Assembly: GCF_028657905.1 (NCBI RefSeq)
Contig: NZ_CP117781.1
Span: 1,178,001-1,242,000, forward strand
Source of the DNA: Burkholderia sp. FERM BP-3421
GTDB taxonomy: Bacteria > Pseudomonadota > Gammaproteobacteria > Burkholderiales > Burkholderiaceae
Length of the DNA: 64,000 nt
Reading direction: 5' to 3'
Position numbers and translations under genes: made by a program. This document shows positions 41,250 through 50,814 of this stretch, one piece after another (position 1 is the stretch's first letter; every line of letters begins with the position of its first letter). Below the pieces are notes generated by a model. That model had not been told where the DNA came from. It saw only the letters and a list, made by a program, of their open reading frames with translations, and ran no database searches.

Positions 41250-43583
41250 TCAGCGCGCGGTCGGCGGCACGCCCGACTTGATGCAGGCGATCCGGTACAC
41301 GCCGTCCTCGACCTCGACGCCGTGCGTGTCGTGCGTGAAGCCCGGGAAGCGCAGGTCGTACTGTTCGAGCGCCTTCAGGTAGCCGAGCAGCGGGCCGTCG
41401 GCCGGGCCGGCGTTCTCGCCGGGCATCAGGAGCGGAATGCCGGGCGGATAGGGCACCACGCCCGTGGCCACCGTGCGCCCCGCCATCTCCGCCAGCTCCA
41501 GCATCTCGATCTCGTTGTGCACCAGGTGCTCGTACGCCTCGGCCGGGCTGAAGTCGGGCTTCGGCAGCGTCGAGAAGCCGCGCGACATCATCTCGGTCGT
41601 CTTCAGGTCGCTCATCGCGTTGAACATCAGGTCGCACAGGTCGCGCAGCCCGAGCTTCGCGTAACGCGCCGGATAGCGCGCGACGAGTTCCGGCAGCGCC
41701 TGTTCGAGCGAGGTGTTGGCATCATAGTCGCGCTTGAAGTCGAGCAGCGTGTTGACGAGCGTGCCCCACTTGCCCTTGGTCACGCCGATCGAGAACAGGA
41801 ACAGGATCGTGAAGTCGGTGGTCTTCTCGACCACGATGCCGTGCCGGTCGAGGTAGGCCGTCACCACCGTCGCGGGGATCCCGACCGGCATCAGGCCGCC
41901 GCCCGGTGCGATGCCCGGCGTGACGATCGACACCTTGATCGGATCGAGCATGCAATAGTCGTCCTCGAGATCGCCGAAGCCGTGCCATGCGTCGTTCGGA
42001 TGCAGCACCCAGCACGACGGCTCGGTGACCAGCAGTGCTTCGTCGGCCTCATGGAACGGCAGGCGGCGGCCGGTCTTGCGGTCCACCACGGTGTCCGGCT
42101 GCCAGCCGTCGAAGAACCAGTCGCTCTTCTCCTCGAATTCCGCATGCAGCCGCCCGAGCATCTGGCGGAACGTCACCGCCTCGCGGATCGCGTCGGTGGT
42201 CAGCGCGACGCCGCCGGGGCCGTCCATCATCGCCGCGCTGACATCGTTCGAGGCGATGATCGCGTACTGCGGCGAGGTCGACGCATGCATCATGAACGCT
42301 TCGTTGAAGCGCGCATGCTCGATCGGGTTGCGGCCGTCGCGCACGTGGATGAACGAGGCCTGCGACAGCGCGGCGAGCAGCTTGTGGGTCGACTGCGTCG
42401 CGAACACGGTCGGCTTGCTCGCGTCGTGGCGCGCGGGGTCGCCGTGCATCGCGTGGCGGTCGCGGTATAGCGGGTTGAAGCGCGCGTAGCCGTACCAGGC
42501 TTCGTCGAAATGCAGGCGGTCGACGCTCTGGCCGAGCAGATCCTCAAGGCGCGCGACGTTGTAGCAGAGGCCGTCGTAGGTCGAGTTCGTGACCAGCGCG
42601 TGCACGGGCGTCGGGTTGACGCCGTCGCGGCCGCGCACGAGCGGGTTGGCGTCGATCGCGAGCCGCACCGCGGCGGCCGTGAGCCGTTCGGGCCGGATCG
42701 GCCCGATGATCCCGTAGTGGTTGCGCGACGGCACCAGGTAGGTCGGGATCGCGCCCGACATCGTCATCGCGTGCTCGGCGGACTTGTGGCAGTTGCGGTC
42801 GCACAGCGCGACCTGGTTGCGCGTCACGCTCGCCATCAGGATCACGCGGTTCGAGGTCGAGGAGCCGTTCGTCACGTGGTACGAGCGGTGCGCGCCGAAC
42901 ACGCGCGCCGCGTAGCGCTCGCTCTCGCCGATCGGGCCGGAGTGGTCGAGCAGCGAGCCCAGCTCGCCGACCGAGATCGACAGGTCCGAGCGGAACAGCG
43001 GCTCGCCGAAGAACTCGAAGAACGCGCGGCCGACCGTCGACTTGAGGAACGCGGTGCCGCCGGTGTGGCCGGGCGTGTGCCACGAGTACTCGTAGACGCG
43101 CGAGAAGCGCGCGAGCGCGCCGAACATCGGCGGCAGCACGGTCTCGCGATAGCGTTCGATCGCGGCGACGATCCGGCCGCCGATGAACGCGGTCGTGTCT
43201 TCGAGCATCCAGATGAAGTCGTCGGCCTGGCGCATCGTGTCGACCGGCACGGCGGCCGCGCTCGCGCGGCTCGCGAGCAGGAACACCGGCACCGTCGCGC
43301 TGCGCGCGCGCAGCGCCTCCAGCACCGAGCGCGCCTGTTCGTGGCTCGGATCGCCGCCCAGCTCCCAACTGAGCAGCAGGCACTGGATCGCCGGATCGGC
43401 CTGCACGACCGCGCGCGCATCGTCGGCGGAGGTCGCGATCACCACGTCGACGAGCCGCTCGCGCAGCTCCTCGGCCAGTGCGCTGGCGGCGCGGCCGGTC
43501 GCGGTGCGCGCGTCGACGTCGTGCTGCACCAGCAGCGCCTTCATGCCGAGGCGACGGAACGCCTGTTGAGTCAAGGAAGTCAT
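41250..43583 (-). CDS. adiA: Arginine decarboxylase, acid-resistance type
   Basis: The 777-residue fold-type I decarboxylase has an N-terminal wing domain (about 35-160). A PLP-binding core follows with Schiff-base lysine about Lys 401 (QSTHKLLAALSQASFIH) and the conserved LHFDEAWYGYARFNPLY. Similarity to E. coli AdiA runs to the C-terminus (VPYPPGIPLLMPGENAG). It decarboxylates arginine to agmatine, consuming a proton; ornithine or lysine specificity cannot be excluded. The start at 43583 follows the antiporter stop codon by one base and has AGGGG upstream, so it is the second gene of an operon with the AdiC-like antiporter. No adiY-type regulator is adjacent. Confidence 0.88.
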   Translation of the reverse strand: MTSLTQQAFRRLGMKALLVQHDVDARTATGRAASALAEELRERLVDVVIATSADDARAVVQADPAIQCLLLSWELGGDPSHEQARSVLEALRARSATVPVFLLASRASAAAVPVDTMRQADDFIWMLEDTTAFIGGRIVAAIERYRETVLPPMFGALARFSRVYEYSWHTPGHTGGTAFLKSTVGRAFFEFFGEPLFRSDLSISVGELGSLLDHSGPIGESERYAARVFGAHRSYHVTNGSSTSNRVILMASVTRNQVALCDRNCHKSAEHAMTMSGAIPTYLVPSRNHYGIIGPIRPERLTAAAVRLAIDANPLVRGRDGVNPTPVHALVTNSTYDGLCYNVARLEDLLGQSVDRLHFDEAWYGYARFNPLYRDRHAMHGDPARHDASKPTVFATQSTHKLLAALSQASFIHVRDGRNPIEHARFNEAFMMHASTSPQYAIIASNDVSAAMMDGPGGVALTTDAIREAVTFRQMLGRLHAEFEEKSDWFFDGWQPDTVVDRKTGRRLPFHEADEALLVTEPSCWVLHPNDAWHGFGDLEDDYCMLDPIKVSIVTPGIAPGGGLMPVGIPATVVTAYLDRHGIVVEKTTDFTILFLFSIGVTKGKWGTLVNTLLDFKRDYDANTSLEQALPELVARYPARYAKLGLRDLCDLMFNAMSDLKTTEMMSRGFSTLPKPDFSPAEAYEHLVHNEIEMLELAEMAGRTVATGVVPYPPGIPLLMPGENAGPADGPLLGYLKALEQYDLRFPGFTHDTHGVEVEDGVYRIACIKSGVPPTAR

Positions 43584-43584
43584 G

Positions 43585-45108
43585 TCATTTCCCCTGTTGC
43601 TGGGTTGCGGTGACGCCCGCGCCGGCGGCCGGCGAGCGGGCATGAAGATTGAAGGCCTCGTGACGGCCCACGGAGATCCAGAAGGTGGCGACGAGCGCGA
43701 CGATCGTGACGCCGAGCGCGAGGTAGCGGACCCAGTGCGGCGAACGGCCGCCCGGATGCACGTGGGTTTCCTCGATCTCGCGCTGGCGGTTGATCGACAG
43801 CTCGTAGAACACGATCGTCGCGACCACGAAGATCAGCGACCAGCGCGTCTGCTGGCCGTCCGAGCCGACCATCGCCCACAGCGCGTAGACCGCGCCGATC
43901 AGGCCGACGATCGTGTAGAAGCTGAACTGGCGCGACGGCATCTTGCCGTAGCCGAGCACCTTGATCGCGATGCACGAATAGATGTAGGGCAGCAGCGTCA
44001 TGATCACGGCGATCGACGCGATCTTGCCGAACTGCTGGCTCGCGGTCGGCGACATCGTCGCGAGCACCTGCACCGACATGATGACGGCGACGATCGCGAG
44101 CCCGGCGGACGGCACGTTCTTCGAGTTGACGCGCGCGAACACGCTGCCGAACAGGCCGTCGTCGGCGGCGGCCTTGGCGGTCTGGCCGACCAGCAGGGTC
44201 CAGCCCGCGAGCGAGCCGAGGCAGCCGAGCGCCGCGCAGATCGCGACCGCGTTCGCGGCGGTGCTGCCGAGCGCGAGACGCGCGGCGTCCGCGAACGGCG
44301 CGCTCGACGCGAGCAGGGCCTGGTTCGGGATCATGCCCATGATCACGGTCGAGCTGAGCACGTAGCAGACCGCGGCGAGCACCACGCCGCCGACGGTCGC
44401 GATCGGCACGTTGCGCGAGGGGTTCTCGACCACGCCGGCCGACACCGACGCGCTTTCGACGCCGATGAACGCCCACAGCGTGAAGTTCAGGGTCGCGCCG
44501 ATCGCGCCGATGCTGTCCTGCCCGGACACGTTCCAGCCCGCGAGATAGACGTCCTTGCTGAACCAGAACCAGCCGAACACGGCCATCCCGAGGATCGGGA
44601 CGAGCGCGAAGATCGTGGTGACCGACTGCACGCGGCCGACCACCTTCGGCCCGAGGATGTTCGCGTAGGTGAACAGCCAGATCACGAAGATCTGCGCGAG
44701 CGCGAACACGAGCGGCTCCTTGAGCATCGGGAAGAAATGCGTGAGGTAGCCGAGCCCGGCGACCGCGAGGCCCACGTTGCCGAGCACGTTCGCGAGCCAG
44801 TAGATGAGGTTGGTCTGGTAGCCCATGTACGGGCCGAAGGCCTTGCGCGCATACGCATAGGGGCCGCCCGCGACCGGGTCGATCGCGGCCAGCTTGGCGA
44901 ACACCAGCGCGAGCGAGACCGCGCCGACCACCGTGACGAGCCACCCGAACAGCGCGATGCCGCCTGTCGCGGCGAGGTTCGCGGGCAGCATGAAGACGCC
45001 GGAGCCCATCATGTTGCCCGCCACCATCAACGTGGCGGGAACGACCCCGATCTTCGGGGCGGACGCGGTGGACGACGCGGACACGGCGGTTGAACGGGCA
45101 TCTGACAT
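43585..45108 (-). CDS. adiC: Arginine:agmatine antiporter, AdiC-like
   Basis: The 507-residue APC-superfamily antiporter has about twelve transmembrane helices. It contains the AdiC-like blocks ATLMVAGNMMGSGVFMLPAN, GPYAYARKAFGPYMGYQTNL, FTLWAFIGVESASVSAGV and LGSLAGWTLLVGQTAKAAAD. The substrate-contacting tryptophans of AdiC (Trp 202 and 293 in E. coli) have matching residues. It would swap external arginine for internal agmatine made by the decarboxylase gene that follows, exporting proton equivalents. It is longer than AdiC (445), owing to a C-terminal tail of about 50 residues with an extra hydrophobic stretch. It is the first gene of the operon. Confidence 0.87.
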   Translation of the reverse strand: MSDARSTAVSASSTASAPKIGVVPATLMVAGNMMGSGVFMLPANLAATGGIALFGWLVTVVGAVSLALVFAKLAAIDPVAGGPYAYARKAFGPYMGYQTNLIYWLANVLGNVGLAVAGLGYLTHFFPMLKEPLVFALAQIFVIWLFTYANILGPKVVGRVQSVTTIFALVPILGMAVFGWFWFSKDVYLAGWNVSGQDSIGAIGATLNFTLWAFIGVESASVSAGVVENPSRNVPIATVGGVVLAAVCYVLSSTVIMGMIPNQALLASSAPFADAARLALGSTAANAVAICAALGCLGSLAGWTLLVGQTAKAAADDGLFGSVFARVNSKNVPSAGLAIVAVIMSVQVLATMSPTASQQFGKIASIAVIMTLLPYIYSCIAIKVLGYGKMPSRQFSFYTIVGLIGAVYALWAMVGSDGQQTRWSLIFVVATIVFYELSINRQREIEETHVHPGGRSPHWVRYLALGVTIVALVATFWISVGRHEAFNLHARSPAAGAGVTATQQQGK

Positions 45109-45568
45109 GCGAGCCTCCAGTGAGTTGGGTGGAGCGGACGACCTTCGCGCGCGGCGTGTGGCGGGTTGCGATGCATCGTCCGGAATTTGTTTGAGGCGAT
45201 GTTATCCCGCGTGATTACGGTTAATAAATCGGATTTGAATGACGATTTATTGAACATTGACTTCGATCATTGAGATCAATTGAATGAATGGACGCGTCGA
45301 TTTGCCGCAAGCCCTTTCCGCACGGGAATGTGAGCGGAATTGAATGGCGTATTCCATGCCGTCCGGAAAATGAATGGATTGACGCGGCGAATTGAAAGTC
45401 GAGGTGCGACATGCCCAATCGGCAGGGTTATTTCACCTTGCGCGCGACTTGTCGCGCGGCGGCGTCGGCGCGCGCGGCCGGTTGCGGCGCACAACGCGCC
45501 AGGGCTGCGGCGAACGGGGCTTCGGCGCTATCATCGTGGCTTTCGCCAGTCTCGTTCCCACCGCCACC
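45109..45568. other. Divergent intergenic region, adiC / M20 peptidase remnant
   Basis: There are 460 bases. The section 45200-45400 is AT-rich, with repeated GAATGAATG/ATTGAAT patterns, and is the likely promoter of the acid-resistance operon. An open frame leading from 45392 into the peptidase lacks a start signal and reads as non-coding. No regulator gene is found between them. Confidence 0.45.
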
Positions 45569-47026
45569 ATGACCACCGCCGACACCACTTCCGCCATCGA
45601 CCATGCGCAGCTCAACGACTTCATCGAGCGCAAATGGAACGACGAGATCCTGCATGCGCTGACCGACTACATCGCGGTGCCCGCGAAGAGTCCCGCATTC
45701 GATCCCGACTGGGAAAAGCGCGGCCTGCTCGAACGCGTGGTGGTGGACGCCGCGCAATGGGCCGAGCGGCAGCCGGTCAAGGGGCTGACGCTGGAGGTCG
45801 TGCGCCTGCCGGGCCGCACGCCGGTGATCTTCTTCGAGTCGCCCGCGACGCGTTCGGGCAGCACGGAGACGATCCTGCTGTACGGCCATCTCGACAAGCA
45901 GCCGGAATTCGACGGCTGGCGCGCGGACCTCGGCCCGTGGACGCCGAAGCTCGAGGACGGCAAGCTGTACGGCCGGGGCGGCGCCGACGACGGCTACGCG
46001 ATCTACGCGAGCCTGACCGCGCTCGCGGCGCTCGACGCGCAAGGCATCGAACGGCCGCGCTGCGTCGGCCTGATCGAAACCTGCGAGGAATCGGGCAGCT
46101 TCGACCTGCTGCCTTATGTCGACGCGCTGCGCGACCGGCTCGGCCAGGTGAGCCTCGTGATCTGCCTCGACTCGGGCGCGGGCAACTACGACCAGCTGTG
46201 GCTGACCACGTCGCTGCGCGGGCTGGTGTCGGGCGACCTGCAGGTCGAGGTGCTCGACGAAGGGCTGCATTCGGGCACGGCGGGCGGGATCGCGCCGTCG
46301 AGCTTCCGCATCATGCGCCAGCTGTTCGAGCGGCTCGAGGATGCGGCGAGCGGCAACCTGCTGCCGCGTTCGTTCCACTGCGAGGTGCCGGCGAGCCGGC
46401 TGCGCGAGACCGAGGCCGCCGTCGCGATCCTCGGCGACAGCGTCTGGAAAGGGCTGCCGTGGGCCTGCGGGCAGGACGGCCGCAAGGTGCTGCCGACCAC
46501 CACCGATCCGCGCGAGGCGCTGCTCAATTCGACCTGGCGGCCGTCGCTGTCCGTCACCGGCGCGGAAGGCCTGCCCGCGCTCGCCAACGCCGGCAACGTG
46601 CTGCGCCCGCGCACCGCGTTCAAGCTGTCGCTGCGGCTGCCGCCGACCGTCGACGCGGCGCGCGCGGTGCAGGAGAGCTGAAGACGCTGCTCGAATTCGA
46701 TCCGCCGTACAACGCGAAGGTGACCTTCCGCCCCGACGCGGGCGCCGCGACCGGCTGGAACGCGCCGGACCTCGCGCCGTGGCTCGCCGCGTCGCTCGAC
46801 GATGCGTCGCGTCGCCACTTCGGCGCGGACTGCGCGTACATGGGGCTGGGCGGCACGATTCCGCTGATGAACGTGCTGAAGGCGGGCTTCCCCGTCGGCG
46901 CAGTTCATGGTGTGCGGCGTGCTGGGGCCGAAGTCGAACGCGCATGGCCCGAACGAATTCCTGCACGTGCCGTATGCGAAGCGGCTGACGGCCGCGGTCG
47001 CCGACGTGGTGGCCGCCGCCCGCTGA
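45569..47026 (+). pseudogene. M20-family dipeptidase, two frameshifts
   Basis: The coding signal starts at MTTADTTSAIDHAQLNDFI and continues as an M20 metallopeptidase of about 485 residues. It has LLYGHLDKQPEFDGW (zinc His/Asp), the catalytic Glu region CVGLIETCEESGS, and the dimerisation domain with LHSGTAGGIAPSSFR. After AVQE (near 46674) two extra bases shift the frame; the family sequence resumes in another frame (KTLLEFDPPYNAKVTF, AYMGLGGTIPLMNVLKAGFP). Near 46897 one extra base shifts it back to the first frame, which runs VCGVLGPKSNAHGPNEFLHV to a normal stop. The two insertions total three bases. It is either a recent pseudogene or carries two assembly errors. The intact enzyme would cleave dipeptides in the cytosol. 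Confidence 0.85.
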
Positions 47027-47043
47027 GCCCGGCGTGCATCCGA

Positions 47044-47579
47044 TGCCCTTGGCCGACGCCGAGCCGGTGCTGACGTCCTGGTCCGCCGCGTCGCTCGACG
47101 TCGCGGCGCGTCGGCGCGTGTCGGTCGACGCCGACGGGCGCTTCGCGCATCGCGAGGAAGCGGTCGCGCCCGTCTTGCGCGAAGCCTGTGGCGCGAGCAC
47201 CCGTGACGAACTGCTCGAACCGCTCGATCGCGACGATGGTGCAGGCGAGGCGCGGCTCGCGTGCGGCGACCGCCGGGTGGTTGCGCGCGCAGCGGTATCC
47301 GCGCAATGGCACGGCGATGCGCGGTTCGACGAGATCGCCGTCGAGCGCGCTTCTTCGCGTGGCCGCGCGCGGCTCGACCGGGCCGCCGACTGGGCGCATG
47401 CGCATACGCTCGGCGGCCTGACGACACTCGACACCCTGGACAGCAACGCGGCGGCCTGCCGCTTCCATGCGCGCCGCGGCTTCGTGCCCGGCGGCCTCGT
47501 CCGGCGCGTTCATCAACACCTGCGGCGCGGCGCCGTGCATGGGTATCGACCGTTCGCGGCGGGCGAGGGCGGCGCATGA
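47044..47579 (+). pseudogene. Degenerate GNAT acetyltransferase
   Basis: The open frame retains recognisable GNAT pieces: RRVSVDADGRFAHREEAVAP, HGDARFDEIAVE, then RARLDRAADWAHAHTLGGLT and LDSNAAACRFHARRGFVPGG. The acetyl-CoA pyrophosphate loop (R/QxxGxG/A) is destroyed, reading SSRGRARLD where SRGRGLARALLD is expected. The region between 47110 and 47290 has little resemblance to the family. It is probably non-functional, and it follows another broken gene. Its stop codon overlaps the start of the TfoX-domain gene (ATGA). Confidence 0.6.
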
Positions 47580-47944
47580 GCTGGAAGGCGGAACTGCCGC
47601 GCGCGGAGGAACTGGCCGCGCACCTGGCCGGGATGGGGGCCGTCGAACTGCAGCGCCTGTTCAGCTGCGTGTCGCTGCGGCTCGCCGGCGTGCCGTTCGC
47701 GCTGCTCTACGACGGCACGCTGTACCTGCGGGTCGACGATCTGAGCCGGCCCGCGTTCATCGGCGCGGGGATGCAGCCCTTCACCTACGCATCGCGCGGC
47801 AGGACGGTCGTGATGGCCAGTTATTACACCGCGCCGGCGGACGTGCTGGAGGAGGTCGGCGAGCTGCAGCGCTGGTGTCGCGACGCGTATCGCGCGGCGC
47901 TTGCCGGCGCGGGCGGCAGGACACGGCGCGCGCGGCGCGGCTGA
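47576..47944 (+). CDS. TfoX N-terminal-domain protein
   Basis: The 122-residue protein consists of a TfoX/Sxy N-terminal domain (VELQRLFSCVSLRLAGVPFA, LLYDGTLYLRVDDLSRPAFI, MQPFTYASRGRTVVMASYY). The C-terminal helix-hairpin domain of full-length Sxy is absent. Sxy/TfoX are competence co-activators with CRP in gamma-proteobacteria, but single-domain relatives have no known role. The ATG overlaps the stop codon of the degraded GNAT frame. The C-terminal 15 residues are Arg/Ala-rich and of uncertain value. Confidence 0.82.
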   Translation: MSWKAELPRAEELAAHLAGMGAVELQRLFSCVSLRLAGVPFALLYDGTLYLRVDDLSRPAFIGAGMQPFTYASRGRTVVMASYYTAPADVLEEVGELQRWCRDAYRAALAGAGGRTRRARRG

Positions 47945-48060
47945 TGCGCGCAGCGGGGCCGGCGAGGGTCGCGCAGGCGACCGTCGCGCGATAGGATGCA
48001 CGGCTGCACCGGCGGCAACCCTGACCATATCGACAACACGCTTCCCCACTGGAGATGCTC

Positions 48061-48639
48061 ATGCTTGTCCTGATCCTCGGTTTGTTGATGTTCCTGGGCC
48101 TGCATTCGATCCGGATCGTCGCCGACGGTTGGCGCGCCGAGCAGATCGCGCGCCACGGCGACAAACGCTGGAAGGGGGTGTATTCGCTCGCCGCGCTAGG
48201 CGGCTTCGCGCTGATCGTGTGGGGCTACGGGCTCGCGCGCGACGGCGCGACGCTGCTGTGGCTCCCGCCTGTCGGCATCCGTCATCTCACCGGGCTGCTC
48301 ACGGCGGCGGCCTTCGTGTTGTTCGCGGCCGCCTGGGTGCCGGGCACGCGGATCAAGGCGCTCGTCGGCCATCCGCTGCTGGCCGGCGTGATGGTCTGGG
48401 CGGTCGCGCATCTGCTCGCCAATGCGACGCTGCATGCGGCGCTGCTGTTCGGTGCGTTCTTCGCGTGGTCGCTCGTCGATTTCCTCGCTTCGCGCGCGCG
48501 CGACCGGCGTGACGGCGTGCGCTATCCGGCCGGCTCGCTCGCGCGCGACGGCGTCGCGGCCGCGGCCGGGCTGCTGGCATGGGTGCTGTTCGCGTTCGTG
48601 CTGCACGGCTGGCTGATCGGGGTGCGGCCGTTCGGTTGA
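48061..48639 (+). CDS. NnrU family membrane protein
   Basis: The 192-residue protein has about six hydrophobic helices and the NnrU motifs FLGLHSIRIVADGWR, RHGDKRWKGVYSLAALGGFA and VLHGWLIGVRPFG. NnrU was first linked to denitrification clusters, and its role (possibly in heme or NO-related membrane maturation) is unclear. No denitrification genes are adjacent. The start at 48061 is preferred because CTGGAG is seven bases upstream. An ATG at 48055 is only one base from that site. Confidence 0.86.
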   Translation: MLVLILGLLMFLGLHSIRIVADGWRAEQIARHGDKRWKGVYSLAALGGFALIVWGYGLARDGATLLWLPPVGIRHLTGLLTAAAFVLFAAAWVPGTRIKALVGHPLLAGVMVWAVAHLLANATLHAALLFGAFFAWSLVDFLASRARDRRDGVRYPAGSLARDGVAAAAGLLAWVLFAFVLHGWLIGVRPFG

Positions 48640-48737
48640 GCGGCGCGTCGAATCCGACGCTTGTGATCGGGCCCCGTGCGCGCTATCGTCGGTGCTTTCC
48701 CGTCCATCCGCCCGCCGTTTCCTTCCGGAGATCGTCC

Positions 48738-49187
48738 GTGTCCACCGTCCCGACGCCCGTCCTGCGCTTTTCGACCGACAAGCAAGCGCTCGACCGCGAT
48801 GTGATCTACGCGTTCCTGTCCGGCGAGGCGTACTGGTCGAAGGGGATTCCGCGCGAGGTGGTCGAGCGCGCGATCGACGGCTCGATGTGCTTCGGGGCGT
48901 ATCTCGACGATCGGCTCGTCGGCTTCGCGCGGCTCGTGACCGACTACGCGACCTTCGCGTATCTGTGCGACGTGTTCGTGGTGAGTGCGTTTCGCGGGCG
49001 CGGCTACGGCCGCGCGCTGATCGATCACGTGTTCGCGCATGAGACGCTGCAAGGGCTGCGTCGCATGATGCTCGTCACCTCCGATGCGCACGCGTTGTAC
49101 CGCCCGGTCGGGTTCAAGGCGCCTGCGCACCCGGAGAACTGGATGGAGCTGCACCGCCCGGGAATTTACGCGGCGGCGGCGAGCTGA
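48738..49187 (+). CDS. GNAT family N-acetyltransferase
   Basis: The 149-residue acetyltransferase starts with GTG; CGGAG lies upstream. It has the family core AYLDDRLVGFARLVTDYATF, acetyl-CoA loop VSAFRGRGYGRALIDHVF, and C-terminal SDAHALYRPVGFKAPAHPEN. The WSKGIPREVVERAIDGSMCF block places it with the small YjcF-like GNATs found widely in Burkholderia. The substrate is unknown. About 45 bases separate it from a DUF1653 gene on the same strand. Confidence 0.87.
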   Translation: MSTVPTPVLRFSTDKQALDRDVIYAFLSGEAYWSKGIPREVVERAIDGSMCFGAYLDDRLVGFARLVTDYATFAYLCDVFVVSAFRGRGYGRALIDHVFAHETLQGLRRMMLVTSDAHALYRPVGFKAPAHPENWMELHRPGIYAAAAS

Positions 49188-49233
49188 GGGGACCTTCGCA
49201 TACAATTGCGCTCTTTATTTTTCGGAGCGCAAC

Positions 49234-49452
49234 ATGACCGAGCAGGAAGCCGAACAACTCGCCACCCATCGCCACTACAAGGGCGGGCTGTACCGGAAGA
49301 TCGGTGTCGCGCGGCACTCGGAAACCGAGGAGTCGGTGGTCGTCTACGAACATCTGTGGCCGCATGCGCGCGGCCTGTGGGTGCGGCCGACCGAGATGTT
49401 CGACGGCACGCTCGCCGACGGCACCCCGCGGTTTCGCCAACTGCGCGACTGA
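49234..49452 (+). CDS. DUF1653 protein
   Basis: The 72-residue protein carries the DUF1653 pattern: HRHYKGGLYRKIGVARHSET, EESVVVYEHLWPHARGLWVR, PTEMFDGTLADGTPRFRQL. It is a small SH3-like domain of unknown function, found alone in many bacteria. CGGAGC lies upstream of the ATG. A short AT-rich run (TCTTTATTTTTC) just before it may be its promoter. Confidence 0.88.
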   Translation: MTEQEAEQLATHRHYKGGLYRKIGVARHSETEESVVVYEHLWPHARGLWVRPTEMFDGTLADGTPRFRQLRD

Positions 49453-49467
49453 ATCCGGACGCGCGCG

Positions 49468-50676
49468 TCAATCGCCCTCGAGCGCCGCGCGCAATTCGGC
49501 GGGCGCCGTCCCCACCCGGATCACCGGCGTCTCGTGCCAGTCGGCGAGCCGCCGCACCGCCCGGCCGAGATCGGCCGCGAGGCCCGCGCCGAGCCGCACG
49601 CCGGGCTCGATGTGCACCGCCTTCAATTCGAACACCTGCTGGGCACGGTGCGCCTTCGCATCGACGCGCCCGATCAACCGGCCCCGATGCAGGATCGGTA
49701 GACAGAAATAACCGTAGCGACGCTTGTGCCCCGGCGTATAGCACTCGATCGTGTAGTCGAAGCCGAACAGCGTCGACGCGCGGCGGCGATCCCAGACCAC
49801 GGGATCGAATGGCGACAGCAGCGCGGTGGCGGTCGCGCGCAGCGCATCCTGGCCGGCCGCGTCGAGGAGCGGCGCACAATCCCGGTGCACGTACGCCTGC
49901 TCCTTCCAGCCCGTCACGTTCACCGGCAGCAGCGTGCCCGCATCGGCGAGCGCGCGCAGCGCGTCGTGATACCCGCGCTTGGGCAGGCGGTAGTAATCGG
50001 CCACCCAGTCCGCGCGCACGATGCCCAGCGCGCGGCAGGTGTTGTCCAGCAGCTGCGGCAACACCCGCTCGCGCGGCGGCAGGTCGCGCGCATCCTCCCA
50101 ATCGGGCAGCACGCGCTCGCGCACGTCGTAGACGCGCTGGAAGTTGCGCCGCTCCGCGACCATCAGGTCTCCTGTCGAAAAGAGGACTTCGAGATGCCGC
50201 TTTTCCGGCTTCCAGTCCCACCAGCCGTTGCCCTTCGCGCCGTCGCGCGCGAAGTCGGCCGAGCGCACCGGCCCGGTGTCGCGCACTCGCGCGAGCAAGC
50301 TGTCGATTTCCTTTCGATGCTTCGCGTGCCATTCGGCCGGATACTTCCAGCCCATTCCGGCCGGATTCAGCATCTTGTGCCGCATCAGCCCGAAGCTGTC
50401 CATGGGGAGGAAGCAGGCTTCGTGCGACCAGTACTCGAACAGCCGCGCCTCGGCCAGGTGCTCGTCCAGCCACTGCTGCCGATACGGCCCGAGCCGGCTG
50501 AACAGCACCAGGTAAGGGCTGCGCGCGACCACGTGGATCGTGTCGATCTGCAATTGCGCCATGCGCTGGATGGCCGTCAGCACGTCGGCCTTCACGGCCT
50601 TGCGGCGGGGCGGGGTCAGCAATCCCTGGGCGGAAAGATGCAGCGCGCGCGCTGCATTGACGGAGAGCGTGGTCAC
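49468..50676 (-). CDS. ycaQ: YcaQ-type crosslink-repair DNA glycosylase
   Basis: The 402-residue winged-helix (HTH_42) protein closely follows E. coli YcaQ. It has LHLSAQGLLTPPRRKAVKAD at the start, MAQLQIDTIHVVARSPYLVL with the catalytic QxD element, WSHEACFLP, ILHRGRLIGRVDAKAHR and a C-terminal helical end. YcaQ/AlkZ enzymes excise nitrogen-mustard and other interstrand crosslink lesions. The start is taken as GTG at 50676 (VTTLSVNAAR). The frame is open for another 110 codons, but those residues have no coding character and overlap an intergenic sRNA-like locus. There is no clear ribosome-binding sequence. Confidence 0.88.
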   Translation of the reverse strand: MTTLSVNAARALHLSAQGLLTPPRRKAVKADVLTAIQRMAQLQIDTIHVVARSPYLVLFSRLGPYRQQWLDEHLAEARLFEYWSHEACFLPMDSFGLMRHKMLNPAGMGWKYPAEWHAKHRKEIDSLLARVRDTGPVRSADFARDGAKGNGWWDWKPEKRHLEVLFSTGDLMVAERRNFQRVYDVRERVLPDWEDARDLPPRERVLPQLLDNTCRALGIVRADWVADYYRLPKRGYHDALRALADAGTLLPVNVTGWKEQAYVHRDCAPLLDAAGQDALRATATALLSPFDPVVWDRRRASTLFGFDYTIECYTPGHKRRYGYFCLPILHRGRLIGRVDAKAHRAQQVFELKAVHIEPGVRLGAGLAADLGRAVRRLADWHETPVIRVGTAPAELRAALEGD

Positions 50677-50814
50677 GTGCGGAACGGGAAATAAGGGTGC
50701 GGTTCGACACTGTAGCGCGAATCGGCGCGGGGCGAGATGCGTTGCAAAATTGCTCGGCTGACGGGTTTCTGACAATCGTTGACAGAAGGTTTGCTCAAGA
50801 TTCCTTATAGTTTT

